Source: Larus michahellis (Eukaryota > Chordata > Aves > Charadriiformes > Laridae). Taken from it: a DNA stretch of 64,000 bases. This document shows positions 32,655 to 45,700 of this stretch, one piece after another; position 1 is the stretch's first letter; each line of letters starts with the position of its first letter. Location: contig NC_133897.1 in assembly GCF_964199755.1 (NCBI RefSeq), positions 71,604,661 to 71,668,660 on the forward strand, in the 5' to 3' direction. Under the pieces are notes generated by a model. The model ran no database searches. It was not told the origin of the DNA and was given only the letters and a program-made list of their open reading frames with translations. The position numbers were made by a program, and so were the translations under genes.

Positions 32655-32771
32655 GATTTCTGCACGAGAGAGGAGACTGGCTTGACAAAATGATACGAAA
32701 AATGGAAGCTTCAGTTCAAGGTCATCTGAATCCAGCTAAGATCATTGCGATGGAGCTGCCACCACTGATTA
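32655..32771 (+). CDS. Unassigned exon-like segment, 117 nt, phase 1-1
   Basis: A good acceptor (TTTGTTTCCAG) is followed by 117 open bases and a consensus donor (ATTA|GTGAGT). Read in the phase implied by one base from a preceding exon, it encodes FLHERGDWLDKMIRKMEASV, then QGHLNPAKIIAMELPPLI. The composition is amphipathic and protein-like, unlike the short frames around it. Length is a multiple of three, so it could be inserted or skipped without frame change. I do not recognise the family. It could be an exon of an unannotated gene between NHLRC1 and KIF13A, an exon relic, or chance. Confidence 0.35.
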
Positions 32772-35700
32772 GTGAGTTATGTGAATTGGTGCTCAAAGCC
32801 TATTTTTTCCACACTGGGGAAGTGCAATTCTAGGCGCGCTCTTTCTGTACTAGTTTATTCTTACCTTTATTAGGGTTGTATTGGAGTACTTGGTCTTTCT
32901 ATGCAATGCATAAGTCTGTGTCTTCATCTAGAGATAACTTGGTGTGTGGTTACCAGCATGGGCAGCTTTCCCTAAAAGCCCCTTGAAGTATTCGTGATTA
33001 GACCACGAATAATTCTGCATATAAAAAAACACAGCTACGCTTGGGAGGTTTCCACTACTACCTGCCCTGAGAAAGGGTGTTGTAAGCCTCATCTTTTTCC
33101 TAGCTTCCAAATGAGGTTTTGTTGATTGTGAATACACAGCAGGTTTACTCCAGTTTGTATTTCCTTGAAAATAGTTTCACTGTGGACATGAGTTCTGTTG
33201 CCTTATTGCACAGTGGAAATTAAGGTATATCTGAATAATTTTGAGAAGGATTTAACACTCCCACTAGAAGTCACCACTGCATTTTTAGGCATTTAACTGC
33301 TCCTAAAATGATTACTTAGGAGGTTCAGTATTAAAAGGAAGTTAGATATAAATGTAAATGCTATCTGAGATAGGCTAAACAAGTAGGTTAAATGGCATAA
33401 AACTTTTGGAGTAATTTCTTTTATTTAGTCACTGAAATCATGAATATTAACTAACAATTTGAAATTCACAGGTAAATTTTTCATCTGGCTTTTGGTCTGA
33501 CTTTAGGGCATTTAATAACTGCATGTATTGCCGCACCAGTGATTTACCAAATACTTACTTTAAATTGGAGCAATTTAGTCCTCTAATTCAGGCAATGTAT
33601 TAATCTGTCTTACGTTAACATTTATATAAACAAAACAAATTATTAAATGCAGCTGTTTGTAAAGGTTAATTGAACAGTGACCTGCCAATAAAGTGTGATT
33701 TGCTCACTCCTGTATTGAATAATTTAGTGAAAACTCCTTATATCTTTTAATCATGGGCTTCTCTGTTACAGTCCAATTTCTCTATTGCTGTTGCCATGTA
33801 GATGGTTTCTTTTTTTATTTGCAGATATCCTGCTGAAGTTGTCATAGGGTCGTTTTTTGCTATGGAAAAATAGATGAACATTTGGTCTTTTCCAGCCTTC
33901 TCTACTGCCAGGCCACCCAGTAAGTGCATTTGGTGGGACCAGAAATATTCCTTGGCTGTGATGGCCCTGAGCAGGAGCTTTCTTGAGGGGTCAGGAAGGA
34001 AATTTACTCAGAGAAGCAGCCTCTGGGATTATATATTCCTTTCTAGATGCCAAGGAGACATTGGTCTTTGAGGGATATAAAAACAACTAGATAACACTTC
34101 CTTTGGGGAGCTGTTGTGTTTCAAAATGCATGGAATACAGTGGATGCTGTATTCATACGTAATTAATAGTTTATTGCAATAGCACATGTGGGACCTGGAC
34201 CCTTCCTCTGAACCATGGGCTGTGATATTTCATCTCCTCAAGCCTTCACGTCCACCAGGAACTTGTTTTTGCTGCTGAGCTCACGGATGGGCAAATTTCC
34301 TAGCCCCTACTACCGTGTAGGAAACTTTTCAGCAGCAAATGTTTTTAAATATTTGACTTATGCTGTTTTAAAATCTACAAAAACTCCTCGTGTTACCCAT
34401 TCTGCTCCACTCTCCTTTGATATATGACTAGAAATCACTTGATGTTTGGGTTTGTAAGCAAAATAAACTTCGTGCCTTTATTCTGCCTCATTTGCTCTAT
34501 GCCATCTCCTGCAATCTCTGCTCTACCTACCTACTGAAAGCAAACGTAGACTTTTTCTGTGAATGGTGTAGCTGTTTTCCTTTTGCTGTAAAGCTTGGTG
34601 CTTAGTGTTGTACAAATTGCATCAAAGAAACCATTACATTCTTTCTTAATTAATTTGACACAGGTGCCTAAATAGAGAAGCCATAAAGAACTGTATAAAC
34701 CCACTAAAAAAATCTGTGTTCCTCAGTGTGTAAGGGAAAATGCAGCAGTAAACCTGAAATCTTCCTTTTGTCACAGAAGAGAATTTAAAAGGTAATGGGA
34801 GACGGAGATCTACCAGTATGCTGATAACAAACTAGAAAGCCATTGACATTTGTACTTACTCTCGCCTCTCTCTTTATGCATATATGCACATTTCCCTGGT
34901 GTCTGCTGTTGATACCCGTTGCCTTTGGGATGATACCTTAATGCCATCTGCTTTTCAAAGGCCCAGGGGACGCATGCTGCTCCTATCCATCTGTGGATCT
35001 GTTGCAGTTTAGTCACAGGCTTCAATGGAACAGAAACCTGGGTTCTGAGAGCGGGATGGCAAAGGGTAAGGGGCACCTGTCACTAGGTACGTGATGCCTT
35101 TGGGATCTGGCTGGATGTGCTGGAAATGAGGATAGCTAGATGTGTGCCTACCCTTGGAAAAGAGCGGTGGCCGTTTCATCTAGAATGTCACGTGGGACTG
35201 TGTCTAGTTGCTTCAGTTATAATTACTGTTGCATTTATTTAAAAAAATAGAACCTAAATTAAACTTTGCATAACACTCTGCACCTCATGCTTTAACAATT
35301 TGGATTAAAACCAAACAAATATAATGGACAGTATTCCCCTAATGTCATCTCTTCAGTCCCCACTACAGATTAGTATGTCTGTTGTGCACACACAAGCACT
35401 GTAATTCCTATTTGGTTTATTTTTAAGCACCAATCTCAGGTTGCTGTCGTTGTATATAAATATACTAGGGTATGTTTACGGTGTTTAGGAATAAAGGAGG
35501 CAGGGGAGTTTCAGAAATGTACATCAAAATTGTGTCCTGTAACATACATATTTTTTGTTTTGCTTGTGAACAAAATAATTTTAGATAAAGAATATAATAA
35601 GTGTTTTATATTGGTGAATAAAAATGAAGAAAGAAATACCGGGGGGGGGAAGTAATATTTACTTAATTTTGGCCATTGTGTGTTTGACCATCTGTCCATT

Positions 35701-37656
35701 CCCTCCAGCCACATTGCTGTGCGCATCAGTTGGATGTTTATATTTTCACAGAGCATGGAGGTAACACCACCATAGTATTTCTTTAACATGGACTGATTTC
35801 GGGTGAAAAGGGGACCTCCTGTAACATCCAGCACCCAGACCACTAAGAGTTTTATAGAGCAAGGTCCGTCAAAATGATGGCCTTGAATACAGGAGACTTT
35901 CTTTCTGGAAAGGTTGACAGAGGTAAAAAAGCAGCTTTCTCCCCTGGGACTGTGTGTTATGGTGCTGTTGCACCCTGTACAGTAGAAATTTGCCTTCGTT
36001 TCTTTCTCTTCAATGCTCAGTTGGTTTTTTTCCTGACTCTTCTCAGAGGCCCATCCTTGTAGTTTACAAGTCAGCTGTGAGTCACAGCTTGCCTCCACAG
36101 GAGTGTAATATAACTAAGCAAAAATATACAGATTTTGCAAAATCTGAACCTCACACTTCATCAAACAGCCAAAGTGGGCATTGACTATGCCTCCATTCCA
36201 CATTACGTTTTTGACTTCATTATCTCAACTAATAATGCTAATAGTAACAAGTTTATATTTGACACTGTTACATGAGCATACAGGCTAGAGTGCTTCCTTA
36301 GTATAACCTGTCTGGTTCTTCTGGACACCCTCAAAGCTATCTAACACCAGAGAGGTTCTCAGTGAGCGGATGATGCATTGCACTTACGCCTTTTTCTCAC
36401 CACTGCTTTCCAAGAGATTTACAGATATTGTTGAACTTGGCGCTCCACCCTCTCTTTAAGGCAAACATGATATAAATGTCATGGCCCTGCAGCTGCAGAC
36501 AGGAGAGCTGAGAATCAAGGGAAGCCTTTGGCAGACTTGAGACTTCAGACTTCCCATTACAAGGTTGGTGCCTTAATAACGCAGGGAGAGCCTGCAATTA
36601 ATTATCCTCTTGTCTGGGAGTTGCCTTCCTGATTTTGGAAGAAGTTTTGGCATTTTACTGATGATCTTCTTGTTACTAATTCCTTTGGTGTTTCCTACAA
36701 ATGATGGAAATTAATACTTTTCTAAACCACAATGTATTCCCAGATAATTGCTTCCAGCGTGCTCCATAGAGGTGTGTGGTTTCAGAGTTTTGAAATGCTC
36801 TGTAATGAGGTGTACTGCTGTGAAGCCCCATTCCAGTGATCCAGTTACTTATTTGATGTTGAAGATAGAAAGGAGGAGAAGAGATTGACTCTGAAAAGGA
36901 GAAAAAATTAATGAAAGGTGTCCATGGTTTAAGCAGAGGGCGAACTCCACCAAGTCAGAGCACGGAGCACACCCATCGTTCCAGTAAAGGGGATGCATTC
37001 TTACGAGGTGAAACATTTCAGCCTGGAAAATGGACAAGATGATAAGGGCTGTTGCCTCTTGATTAGTATTGACCTCTGGCGGAGGAATAACTGACATTTG
37101 AACAGATTTCCCAGCCACAATTAGGCGTTTTTCAGATGGTAATCCTTAGGAGAGCTATCTGTTACTCTGTATTTGTAGCAAAAATCTGTGGGAATTGAAG
37201 ATTTGGAGCAAACTAAGCATTTTAGGGAGGTATGCTCCCTATAATTGAATAAATACATATATAGTATTTTTCTAAAGATCCCTCTTAATATAGGCAATTT
37301 TTGTTCCTTGATCACAGGTGAACACTATATGGGCAGTGAGTTGAGGTGAGAACAAATTCTGCTTTCATGGAATATATTGCTTTTTATCAGGAAAATATTG
37401 CTAGTCAGAAGATTCTGTAAACCATTTAAAATACTCTAAATACAGTTACATGCTTCATAATGAATAAAAAGGTAGGCAGTTTTAAGCAGTATATAGGATT
37501 AGGAGAGATAAAAATATAGCTGGGAAAAGCAAGGAATTTATTTTGAGAAAACCGTGAGGTAAAAAAAAAAAAAGAAAAGAAAAAACAACAAAAAGAAAAA
37601 AATATGTCCTTTATCAAAGCTTTCTTTGAAAAGTTCTAATACAAAGAAGACGATTT
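32772..37656. other. Intergenic, no supported gene
   Basis: AT-rich intergenic sequence. A minus-strand open frame of 195 codons at 35511-36098 is the longest here, but it has no recognisable domain, no CpG promoter and no splice support. A G9 run lies near 35641. No repeat body recognised. Confidence 0.5.
33687..33692 (+). terminator. Candidate NHLRC1 polyadenylation signal
   Basis: AATAAA in CCAATAAAGTGTG about 1.5 kb after the NHLRC1 stop, followed by TG-rich sequence. Another AATAAA lies at 34462-34467. Neither can be assigned from sequence alone. Confidence 0.3.
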
Positions 37657-38263
37657 TGTGAGGCGGCTTAACCCCAGCCGGCAGCTAAACACGACGCAGC
37701 CGCTCGCTCGTTTCTGCCCCCTCCTGGTGGGACGGGGGAGAGAATCGGAAGAGTAAAAGTGGTGAGAAAACTCGTGGGTTGAGGTAAGAACAGTTTAATA
37801 ATTGGAAAGTAATAATAATAGTAATGGAAAATAACAAAAAGAGAGAGAAATAAAACCCAAGAAAGACAAGTGATGCTAGTGGAAACAAATGCTCACCACC
37901 AACTGACTGATGCCCTGTCAGTCCCTTGGTAGCACCCCCCTGCCAACCTTCCCCCTAGTTTATAATGCTGAGCGTTGCGTTATGTTGTCTGGAATATCCC
38001 TTGGGTCGCTTGGGATCAGCTGTCCCGGCTGTGTCTCCTCCCAACTTTTTTTGCGCCCCAGCCAACTCGCTGGCAGGGTGGTGTGAAGAGCCGAAAAGGC
38101 CTTGACTCTGTGTAAGCACTGCTCAGTGATAACTAAAACATCCCTGTGTTATCAACACTGTTTTCAGCACAAATCCAAAACATAGCCCCGTGCTAGCTAC
38201 TATGAAAGAAAGAAAATTAACTTTACTAAGAAAATTAACTTTATCCCAGCCAAAACCAGCACA
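37657..38263 (-). mobile_element. Second solo LTR of the same ERV family, antisense
   Basis: It starts TGTGAGGCGGCTTAACCCC and ends CCAGCCAAAACCAGCACA, so TG...CA termini are kept. It is co-linear with the copy at 25073-25658 over its whole length, with many substitutions and small indels (for example an AATAATAATAGTAATGG stretch here against an A-rich stretch there). Flanks GATTT and TCTTG do not match, so no target-site duplication is visible. No internal retroviral sequence is present. Confidence 0.8.
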
Positions 38264-41200
38264 TCTTGAAAGGACTATCAGACCTACGTAATTACAGGAG
38301 GTAACTCATTTACTGGTTTTTGTTCCAAATATAAATAGATAAAAGATAAAACACATAGGAAAGTATTAATGCTTGCCTAGCACGATTTCCTGAATAATAT
38401 GGATAATGGAATTTAACCAGTATTAACCAGTGTTTAGTAACTACTGACCTGTATTGAAAATAAGAAACAAAGAACAATTAAGTCTTTTACTATCACAGAC
38501 TAAGGAGCTAAAATGAGAAGAAATGTAATGCTGTTAAAGATATGCTATATAAGAAATCTATCAAAAAGAGTCAGACAGTTTAAGTATTAAAAATTTATAG
38601 TCATCTTCATATAAAAAGGATGTACCTGTCTCCCTTATTTGTCATTGTCCTTAATTAGGTAGGAAATAGTGGTCCTGAGTGACTTCTGCACCAACTTCCC
38701 CTCAACTTACAGCATGATATTATGGAGCCAGAAATATTTCAAATAAATACGTGTACTTTCTATTCGTATTATTCCTTAAACTGACTTGTTTGAGTTGAGA
38801 CTTGCTCTGTCATAAATAGTTTATCTGTGCAGTCATGAGTACTGCAAATGGAATTGTCCACATAAATGAATGCTGCAGGACTGGGCTTGAAGTCAGGTAG
38901 ATTCAGGCTAATGCAGGGGTTTGCCCTGGAGAAGTCTTTGCAGCGGACTTTATTATGACTATTTCTGGGAATGCTGCTTTGTGGGTTTTTTTGCGTGCTG
39001 AAAGCCCTGCCCTTGTTTAGAATATATTGTAACTAATTATGACTTTCTTTCAACATCAGAAATCTTTTGTGATACAAATTTAATGTAAGGGTTTAGCTTT
39101 TCTTATTTATTTCCTTGTGACATACTGAACCCTTGCCTGGTTCCTAAGAGTCCGTCAGACTAAGCGGATCGGTCCCACACCTCCCTTTTGGGACGTGCGG
39201 TTGCTCAGTAACCAGGAATCTGGGGCAGGACTCACTCTGGACTGGCATCAGTGGAGACCTTATACCTCAACTGCTCTTGCAGAGCCTGAAGAGGAGGTTA
39301 CTGGTATTAGGCAACAGTTTAGGAAAGTTACCGTGTTTTCATTGTGGTAGAGACTCACTGTAGGGTCTAGGTCCCAAAAAGACTATGCGAAAGGACTTTT
39401 AAGGTTGCAGAGTAGTTAGCCACTTTTTGTTTCATTTCAGATGGAGGAATGCCAGCTTTTGAAGACCAGGTGAAAACTGCACTTTTTTTTCCCCTAGTAT
39501 GGCAAAGTGCAATTGAAGTTGCCCTGGGCCCAGGATTAGATCTACGGGTCTATTTGTCATTCATTTTGTGATGCTCATAAAGCTGTTCAGTATTTGGATG
39601 GTGTTAGCATTAAAATGCAGCTGATATTATTATTCTCATTTTTCCACTGTGTCAGTGTTACAGAGAAAAAAACCACCCACTTCGAAAAAGTGTAGCTTGA
39701 AGGCAGAAGAACATCTTCTCTCTCTTGCGTCTCTCTCACCAGAGAAATAAAAGCCAGGCAACTGAATTATTTTCAAACACCTGTATCGAGTGATGGACTT
39801 TCACCCTCTCGCTTGTGTTGAACTTGAATCTCTGAAGTCTTTTTTTCTTGACAATAAGCCTAAATTTTTGATTTCTGAAATTCAACCATGTCGTTCCAAT
39901 TTGTGCCTCCCGCACAGCCCTCACCCATCCTTCCCAGTTTGTTGTAGTCCCTTGAAGTGTCTTCCAGAACTGTATTTCTCATTAGCCATTGTTCAGTCAC
40001 ACTGTGTGGTGTGTATGTGTGTTCACTCCACTTTCGTTTCAGAAGGAGGATTAATTCCCCCAGAGGTTCTGTCCATGTTTTGGTTTTGCTGGCGTTTCTT
40101 TTTTAAAACAGCCTTTCATCTTTACGGTCACATTAAAGGGAGGAAACCTCAGATCACAATATGAATGGTGGGAAAGGACTTCAGTTGTTTAGGGAATGCG
40201 TTTTGGGAGACAGGCCTGCAAGCTTTATTACAGGAGAGAAAAGGGTGAAGGACTGTATAATTTAACCTGTCTGTGGACTAACAGTTCCAGGAACCCTTTT
40301 TGTGGATGACTTCTGTAACTGGTCTGAGTTTCCCTGTCAAATGCTGGGGTACAGAAACTACAAGAAGTTTGGAAGCCAGCATAGGCTGTCTGTCCTCTAA
40401 TTTTTTTACCTGTAAAAAGGAAGCCTTTTTGTCATGAATCAAAGAGGATGAAATGTGAAGTGACATGACAATAAAGGACGCCCGGTGCTTGCACTATTTT
40501 ACGGTCTTCAATCTAAAAATGAGAGTATGATCTGTTGCTGATAATTTTGTTGTTGTTGTTGATTATAAGATGACTACATGTTTTCTTCAGGCTGTAAAGA
40601 ACTAGGAGGGGGAGTGATTGGGTGCTTTGTTTTCCAAATAAAAGATGCCGAGTCTTGTTATGCACTTTAATTAGCACCTTCAGCACTCGTTTCCACCTTA
40701 TACAGGAAGGGACGAAACTTCTTGAACTTAATGTCGATCTTCCTGTTGACTTCAACAGACAGCAGAAAGGATCCAAGATCTGTGCTGAGCTGACTTCTGT
40801 ACGTTTTAACAAGCGCAATTCCACCACCTCTCTCAAGGCTTTGCCTCACTCAGCTTCCTTACCCGCTGACCTGATGCTTACTATTCTCCTTTCTAATCCA
40901 CTTCAAGCAATAACTTACTTTCTTCTCCACACTTCAGAAAGACGTTTGGCCAGAGCACATATTTGCAGGCATCACTTAAAAGTGATTGCGTAAGGAGAAA
41001 TTTTGGCTTGGCCAGCATGGTTACTAGCTCAGCTTGCTCAGTAAGCAAGCTTGGTGGATGCACTCCTCCCTCCCCACCCTCCTCCTCCCAGGGGCAGAGC
41101 CCATGTTCCAAGTCTCAGGCAGGGTAGCCAGCAAAGCTCAGCGTCTCTCGGAAAGCAGAAAATAAACCAACAAGGGGCCTGTGACTGGGTGCAAAAGGGT

Positions 41201-42116
41201 TAATGGGAATGCGGCACTTCTGTTCCAGAGGCTGCTGCCACTAATCAGGCTGTTTATATTTACAGCTTTCCCATTCATCCTCACCAAGCAAAAAGTAAAA
41301 AAACAGGGCCTGAGCATTACTGTGTGTTAGACAGACTGCATGTATCTGATTGCTACTGAAGAGACTTGGAGGCGGCAGACTCACTTTTTCTACCTCTGGT
41401 AAGACACACACCTGCACTTAACAAGTGGATAATAATTAGCGGTGCTGTGGACAGTGTTGGTGAGCCGGCTTCCTGCTCACAAGTGCCCTTAGCCTCATAA
41501 TCACAAGAGAACTGCGGGGATGTGCTGGAGTGACGCTCACATACCAGACATTCCTTATCATAGAGATGAAGAGGGGTGAGAGCTTTCCGGGTAGGGGGAA
41601 TAATGGAAGGGTTGTCCTTTCCTTCAGTTTGCTGGGACCCACCTACTGATTTAAATTGTAAATAACGTTACAAAGCAGCTGTGACAGTTTGCTGTCGCTT
41701 AGGAGAAGGACCTGATTTCTACTAATACATAGCAAAAAAGGGAAAGAAAAGGAAAAATTATAAATCTCTACTAACTTAACATCAATCCCTTTTCATAACT
41801 TAATAGTTGTATTAACGACAGGCAGGTGATGTCAGTTCCTTTGGGACCCTGCAATCTTTTTTAACAGTACAAAACTTTCCTTTTTTTCCCCTTTCCACTA
41901 TCATAAACTACTATCACCACCATGATGTTCAAAGACTGTATAGTGGCATGTGTCTGGTAGGGTCAGCAGGACAGGTTCCCTGCTATCATGGCATCTAATA
42001 CAATCAAGCTCAATCTTAAAATTAGCTAGGTTTAGTCCTCTGGTCTTCTGTGTAAGAGGCCATTCATTCCTCTGGGGGTGGAAGTCAACTCATTGCCAGC
42101 CTGAGTGTGTTCCAAC
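38264..42116. other. Intergenic, mostly unremarkable
   Basis: AT-rich intergenic DNA without a supported gene. It contains a near-palindrome GGTTGCTCAGTAACC at 39199-39213 resembling an RFX X-box, and a short (GTT)n near 40545-40560. Several 60-124 codon frames overlap on both strands around 40.5-41.0 kb without any family resemblance. Confidence 0.5.
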
Positions 42117-42735
42117 ACAGAATCACAGAATCACAGAAGGGCTGAGGTTGGCAGTGACATCTGGAGGTCACCTGGTCCACCACCCCTGCTCAAGCAGGGC
42201 CACCTAGAGCCCTTTGCCCAGGACCATGTCCAGACAGCTTTTGAGCATCTACAAGGACGGAGGCTCCAGCACCTCTCTGGGCAACCTGTGCCAGCGCTTG
42301 GTCACTCTCACAGTGAAAAAGTGTTTCCTGATGTTCAGAGGGAATCTCCTATGTTTCAAGTTTGTGTCTGTTGCCTCTGGTCCTGTCACCGGGCACCACT
42401 GAAAAGAGCCTGACTCTGTCTTCTTACACCCTCCCTTCAGGTATTTATACACATTGATAAGATCCCCTCCTTGAGCCTTCTCTCCTCCAGGCTGAACAGC
42501 CCCAGCTCTCTCAGCCTTCCTCACAGTAGAGAACCTCCAGTCCCTTAATCACCTTCCCGGGCATGCACTGGTCTCAATCCAGTAAATCCATGTCTTTCTT
42601 CTCCTGGGGAGCCCAGATCTGGACACAGTTATCCCAGATGTGGCCTCACCAGTACTAAGTAGAGGGGAAGGCTCATCTCCCTCCATCTGCTGGCAGCTCT
42701 CCTCCCAGCGCAGCCCAGAATAAAACGGCTGCATG
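42117..42735 (-). mobile_element. Long CR1 LINE fragment, antisense
   Basis: The plus strand begins with repeated ACAGAATCACAGAA, the complement of the CR1 terminal repeats. It then continues through GGTCACCTGGTCCACCACCC, GGGCAACCTGTGCCAGCGC, TCTCCTCCAGGCTGAACAG and CCCAGATGTGGCCTCACCAG. That makes over 600 bp of CR1 3' end, including the end of ORF2. It is more diverged than the copy at 30243-30675 and of a different subfamily, judging by the GGTCACCTGGTCCA block. Confidence 0.92.
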
Positions 42736-45700
42736 AAAGGCAGTTTACACCCATTTGTTCTTGTGCTAGTGTTTCCCTTGAACTTGAGTAGCACCACACT
42801 TTTAACTTGCCTGAAAGGAAGCATAAACAGTCATATCCCCTCTCAGTCTTCATTTTGCTAGACTAAACAAACTGAACTTTTCCAGTCTGCTCTTGTTTTA
42901 TAATATTCACCACTCCCCAGTCTTCCCAGTAATCCTTTTGTGTGTCTGTACCAGTTTGAACTCCTCTTCCCTACATGCTGTGCTGAGTTTTCCAGGTGGA
43001 GTCTCAGCAATGCTTTCTACAATGTCATCCCTTCCTCCTCTTTCGCTGTTGGAAACAACTCAAGTGCTAACAGCCCCAACTACATATGCTTTCGTCATGA
43101 TATCACTTGGCTGTGAATCCAGGCTGAATGCCCACAGCCTTGCTCTCCCCAGTATAAAAAAGTTAAAGAAGGTATTTGAGTCAGGGGTGGAGTGTTTCTG
43201 GAGGTGAAAAAGGGATGGCATACAGATAATTAACATCAATAGCAACAAAAATGTAAATAAATCCATCAGTGTATCATTTCTTTCCCTGACAGCTAAGGAA
43301 TGTGAGCTACACAGCATGCGACTAGCTCTGGGAAGACAGAACTCTTGTCCCTAAATAAGGGTTCTTCACCCAGTGTGCAAAAACACCATCAACACACTGA
43401 GTAGAGATATTTGGTTTTATTCCAGTTTTGCAGAATCGTGTTCTGGGCATTTAACAACAGCCAGCACACCACACATTTCTGACAGTCCCTGATTCATAGT
43501 GATAAGATACAGCTGATTGGTGAGCTACAGTTTCTTTACCATCCCTCATCACACATACACATTCAAGTTAATGTTTTAAGCATCTTGGGAGATCCCCTTA
43601 ATTTGCGTGCTCATTATTTACAAGAGGGTGTGCATTTTATAGTATAATCTCCTAGGGCTCCTCTTGGACACACTCTTATCTAGACTCCATTCCAAAGACT
43701 ATGCATCTTGTCATCCTGTACTTAGATCAGAAACCGGGAGCGTACTCCCTCCGTGGGCCTTGTTCGCCCTCAGTAAGCTCTCAATATGGTAATGCTTCAA
43801 CAATTCCATTTCTTTGATCTAAGTTTACGTCAATTGTTTCTACATCTAGTCCAGGTGCAAAAGGCCCAATTAAGATTTAAGTTTTAATTGCAGGAGGTCA
43901 GCTAAAGTTCAATCAAAGTTCTATTACAATTTTATACAAAGCGCTTATGTAAGTTTTTAACCATATTCTTTTGACATTAGGACTATTGCCCGCATCTGAG
44001 GTTAGGCTTGCGGGGATGTTAAATTCCCTGCCAGAAACCAAATCTCTCCTGAGATGACAGAAAGGTTCACTTTGGGTTCAGTAAAAACTTCAGTCAGACG
44101 TCCAGAGTGCAGGAAGATGTATCTGGGCAATATAAAGAATTATTCTTGCTACTTTTCCCCCCACCCCTTTGCATCCCATCAGTTTCCTGGTTTATAGCTG
44201 CATTAGCCTGCTTCTAAGATAATTTATTTCTATTAATATGACTTTTCATCTGTTGGTAGCAATGACCATTACAGTTCTCACAGTAATTTGAAACTGTTTT
44301 TCCTGCTAAGTGATGGGAAATGGGGAACAGAGCTGCCTGCCCCGTCTTCTTCAGGGAGTGGAGCGAAGGGATTGTCCTCTGCAGAATGGCCATGGAGTTC
44401 AATGTAGCTAAAACTGAGCAGCTCCTCTCACAGACGGGTTAGTCTCATCCACTGGTCTGAATATTGGCCTGAAGTTTCTAAAAGATTTTTGCAACATTGC
44501 ATCAGAGGCAGGGAGAAAACGATGGATCTGATCATTGAAATTGCATTTGATGTTTTTTCCCCCCACAGCAAGGAACTGTTTCAGCTTGATGGAGACGAGA
44601 TACGACTGCCTCGGGGACATTCACTTTAGTTGTTCGCCTCCAACCCCAGAGTCTGATCTACTGTCAGGCACACGGCGGGGCATGGAGCAGAGCGAGGGCC
44701 CTAGCAGGGGTTAGGACCCCATCCAGGTAAAGCCAGGATGACCGGGAAGAGCTCATTCAAAACTAATGTAAATTAGGCTGTAAGAACAGATTTAGTCTAT
44801 TCGCCACTGAAAGAGCCTGTAAGGCAACTCTGTTGAGAGCTGAGGTACGTTTAAACTGCATTGTTAAAAGCAATGTTCTATGCAGGAATCTAAATACACA
44901 GCTGTCAGCCACCTCATGTAGCTTTGAGCAGCATCTCTCAGGCAGGGTAATGATTAGGTGCATATATTCTGCATTTATTCCTAACTTCGGCAATTAAAAC
45001 TACTTTTTTTCTTTTTGAGTGTCAGAAGAGCATCTGTCACCACAGCCCCTTTCTGGGCCCGGAGTGTTGCCATAAATATGTTGGATGTAGAAGATGATTT
45101 TCATGCCTCCAGCGCAGCTTTAGAGACACAGTCAAAACAGATCTCTGATAAGACATTGGTGGCAGCCATCCAGCCTGACTAACGTCCAGCTGGAATTTGG
45201 AGCAAAAAGGAAATGTAAAAGCAGCCTGAAAATGTAGCTGAGGGCACTGGGTAAAACCCCGCTCTCCTGTACTCTGCTGTAAATTCAACGTACCTGTCCA
45301 GTGGGGTTACTCACTACTTCTGTGAGACAGAAATTTGGTTCCCAGTCTACAGTTGTGGTCAGGCACTTGCTTCCCTAGGTGCTCTCCAGTTGCATTTTAT
45401 TCAGTGAAAAATACGAGTTTCTGTGCATAACAAGACAATCCTTTGCATCCTGTCACAAATATAAAGTCGCATTTTATCCCACCCTTCCAATATGAAATAT
45501 TTCTCCCTTCTAGAATGTCCAGGCCTCCTTCCTATATGCTAAATGCTATTTTAAAAAACCAAATTATTATCCATTCTTCTTTTTCATCAATATCAGTGGA
45601 AGATATATTATTTTGTTAGAACTACTATTTGTTCCTATGCTTTTTCCTAACATAAGTGTAATTTATTAGATTGTTAACCTTAAAAATACCTGTTGGTTTC

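Noticed and set aside
35511-36098. 195-codon minus-strand frame in the intergenic region
   Set aside because: About one frame this long is expected by chance in this amount of AT-rich sequence; no domain, promoter or splice support.
25073-38263. The two LTRs as ends of one provirus
   Set aside because: The 12 kb between them contains TPMT exons and NHLRC1 rather than retroviral genes, and the copies are diverged, so they are independent solo LTRs.
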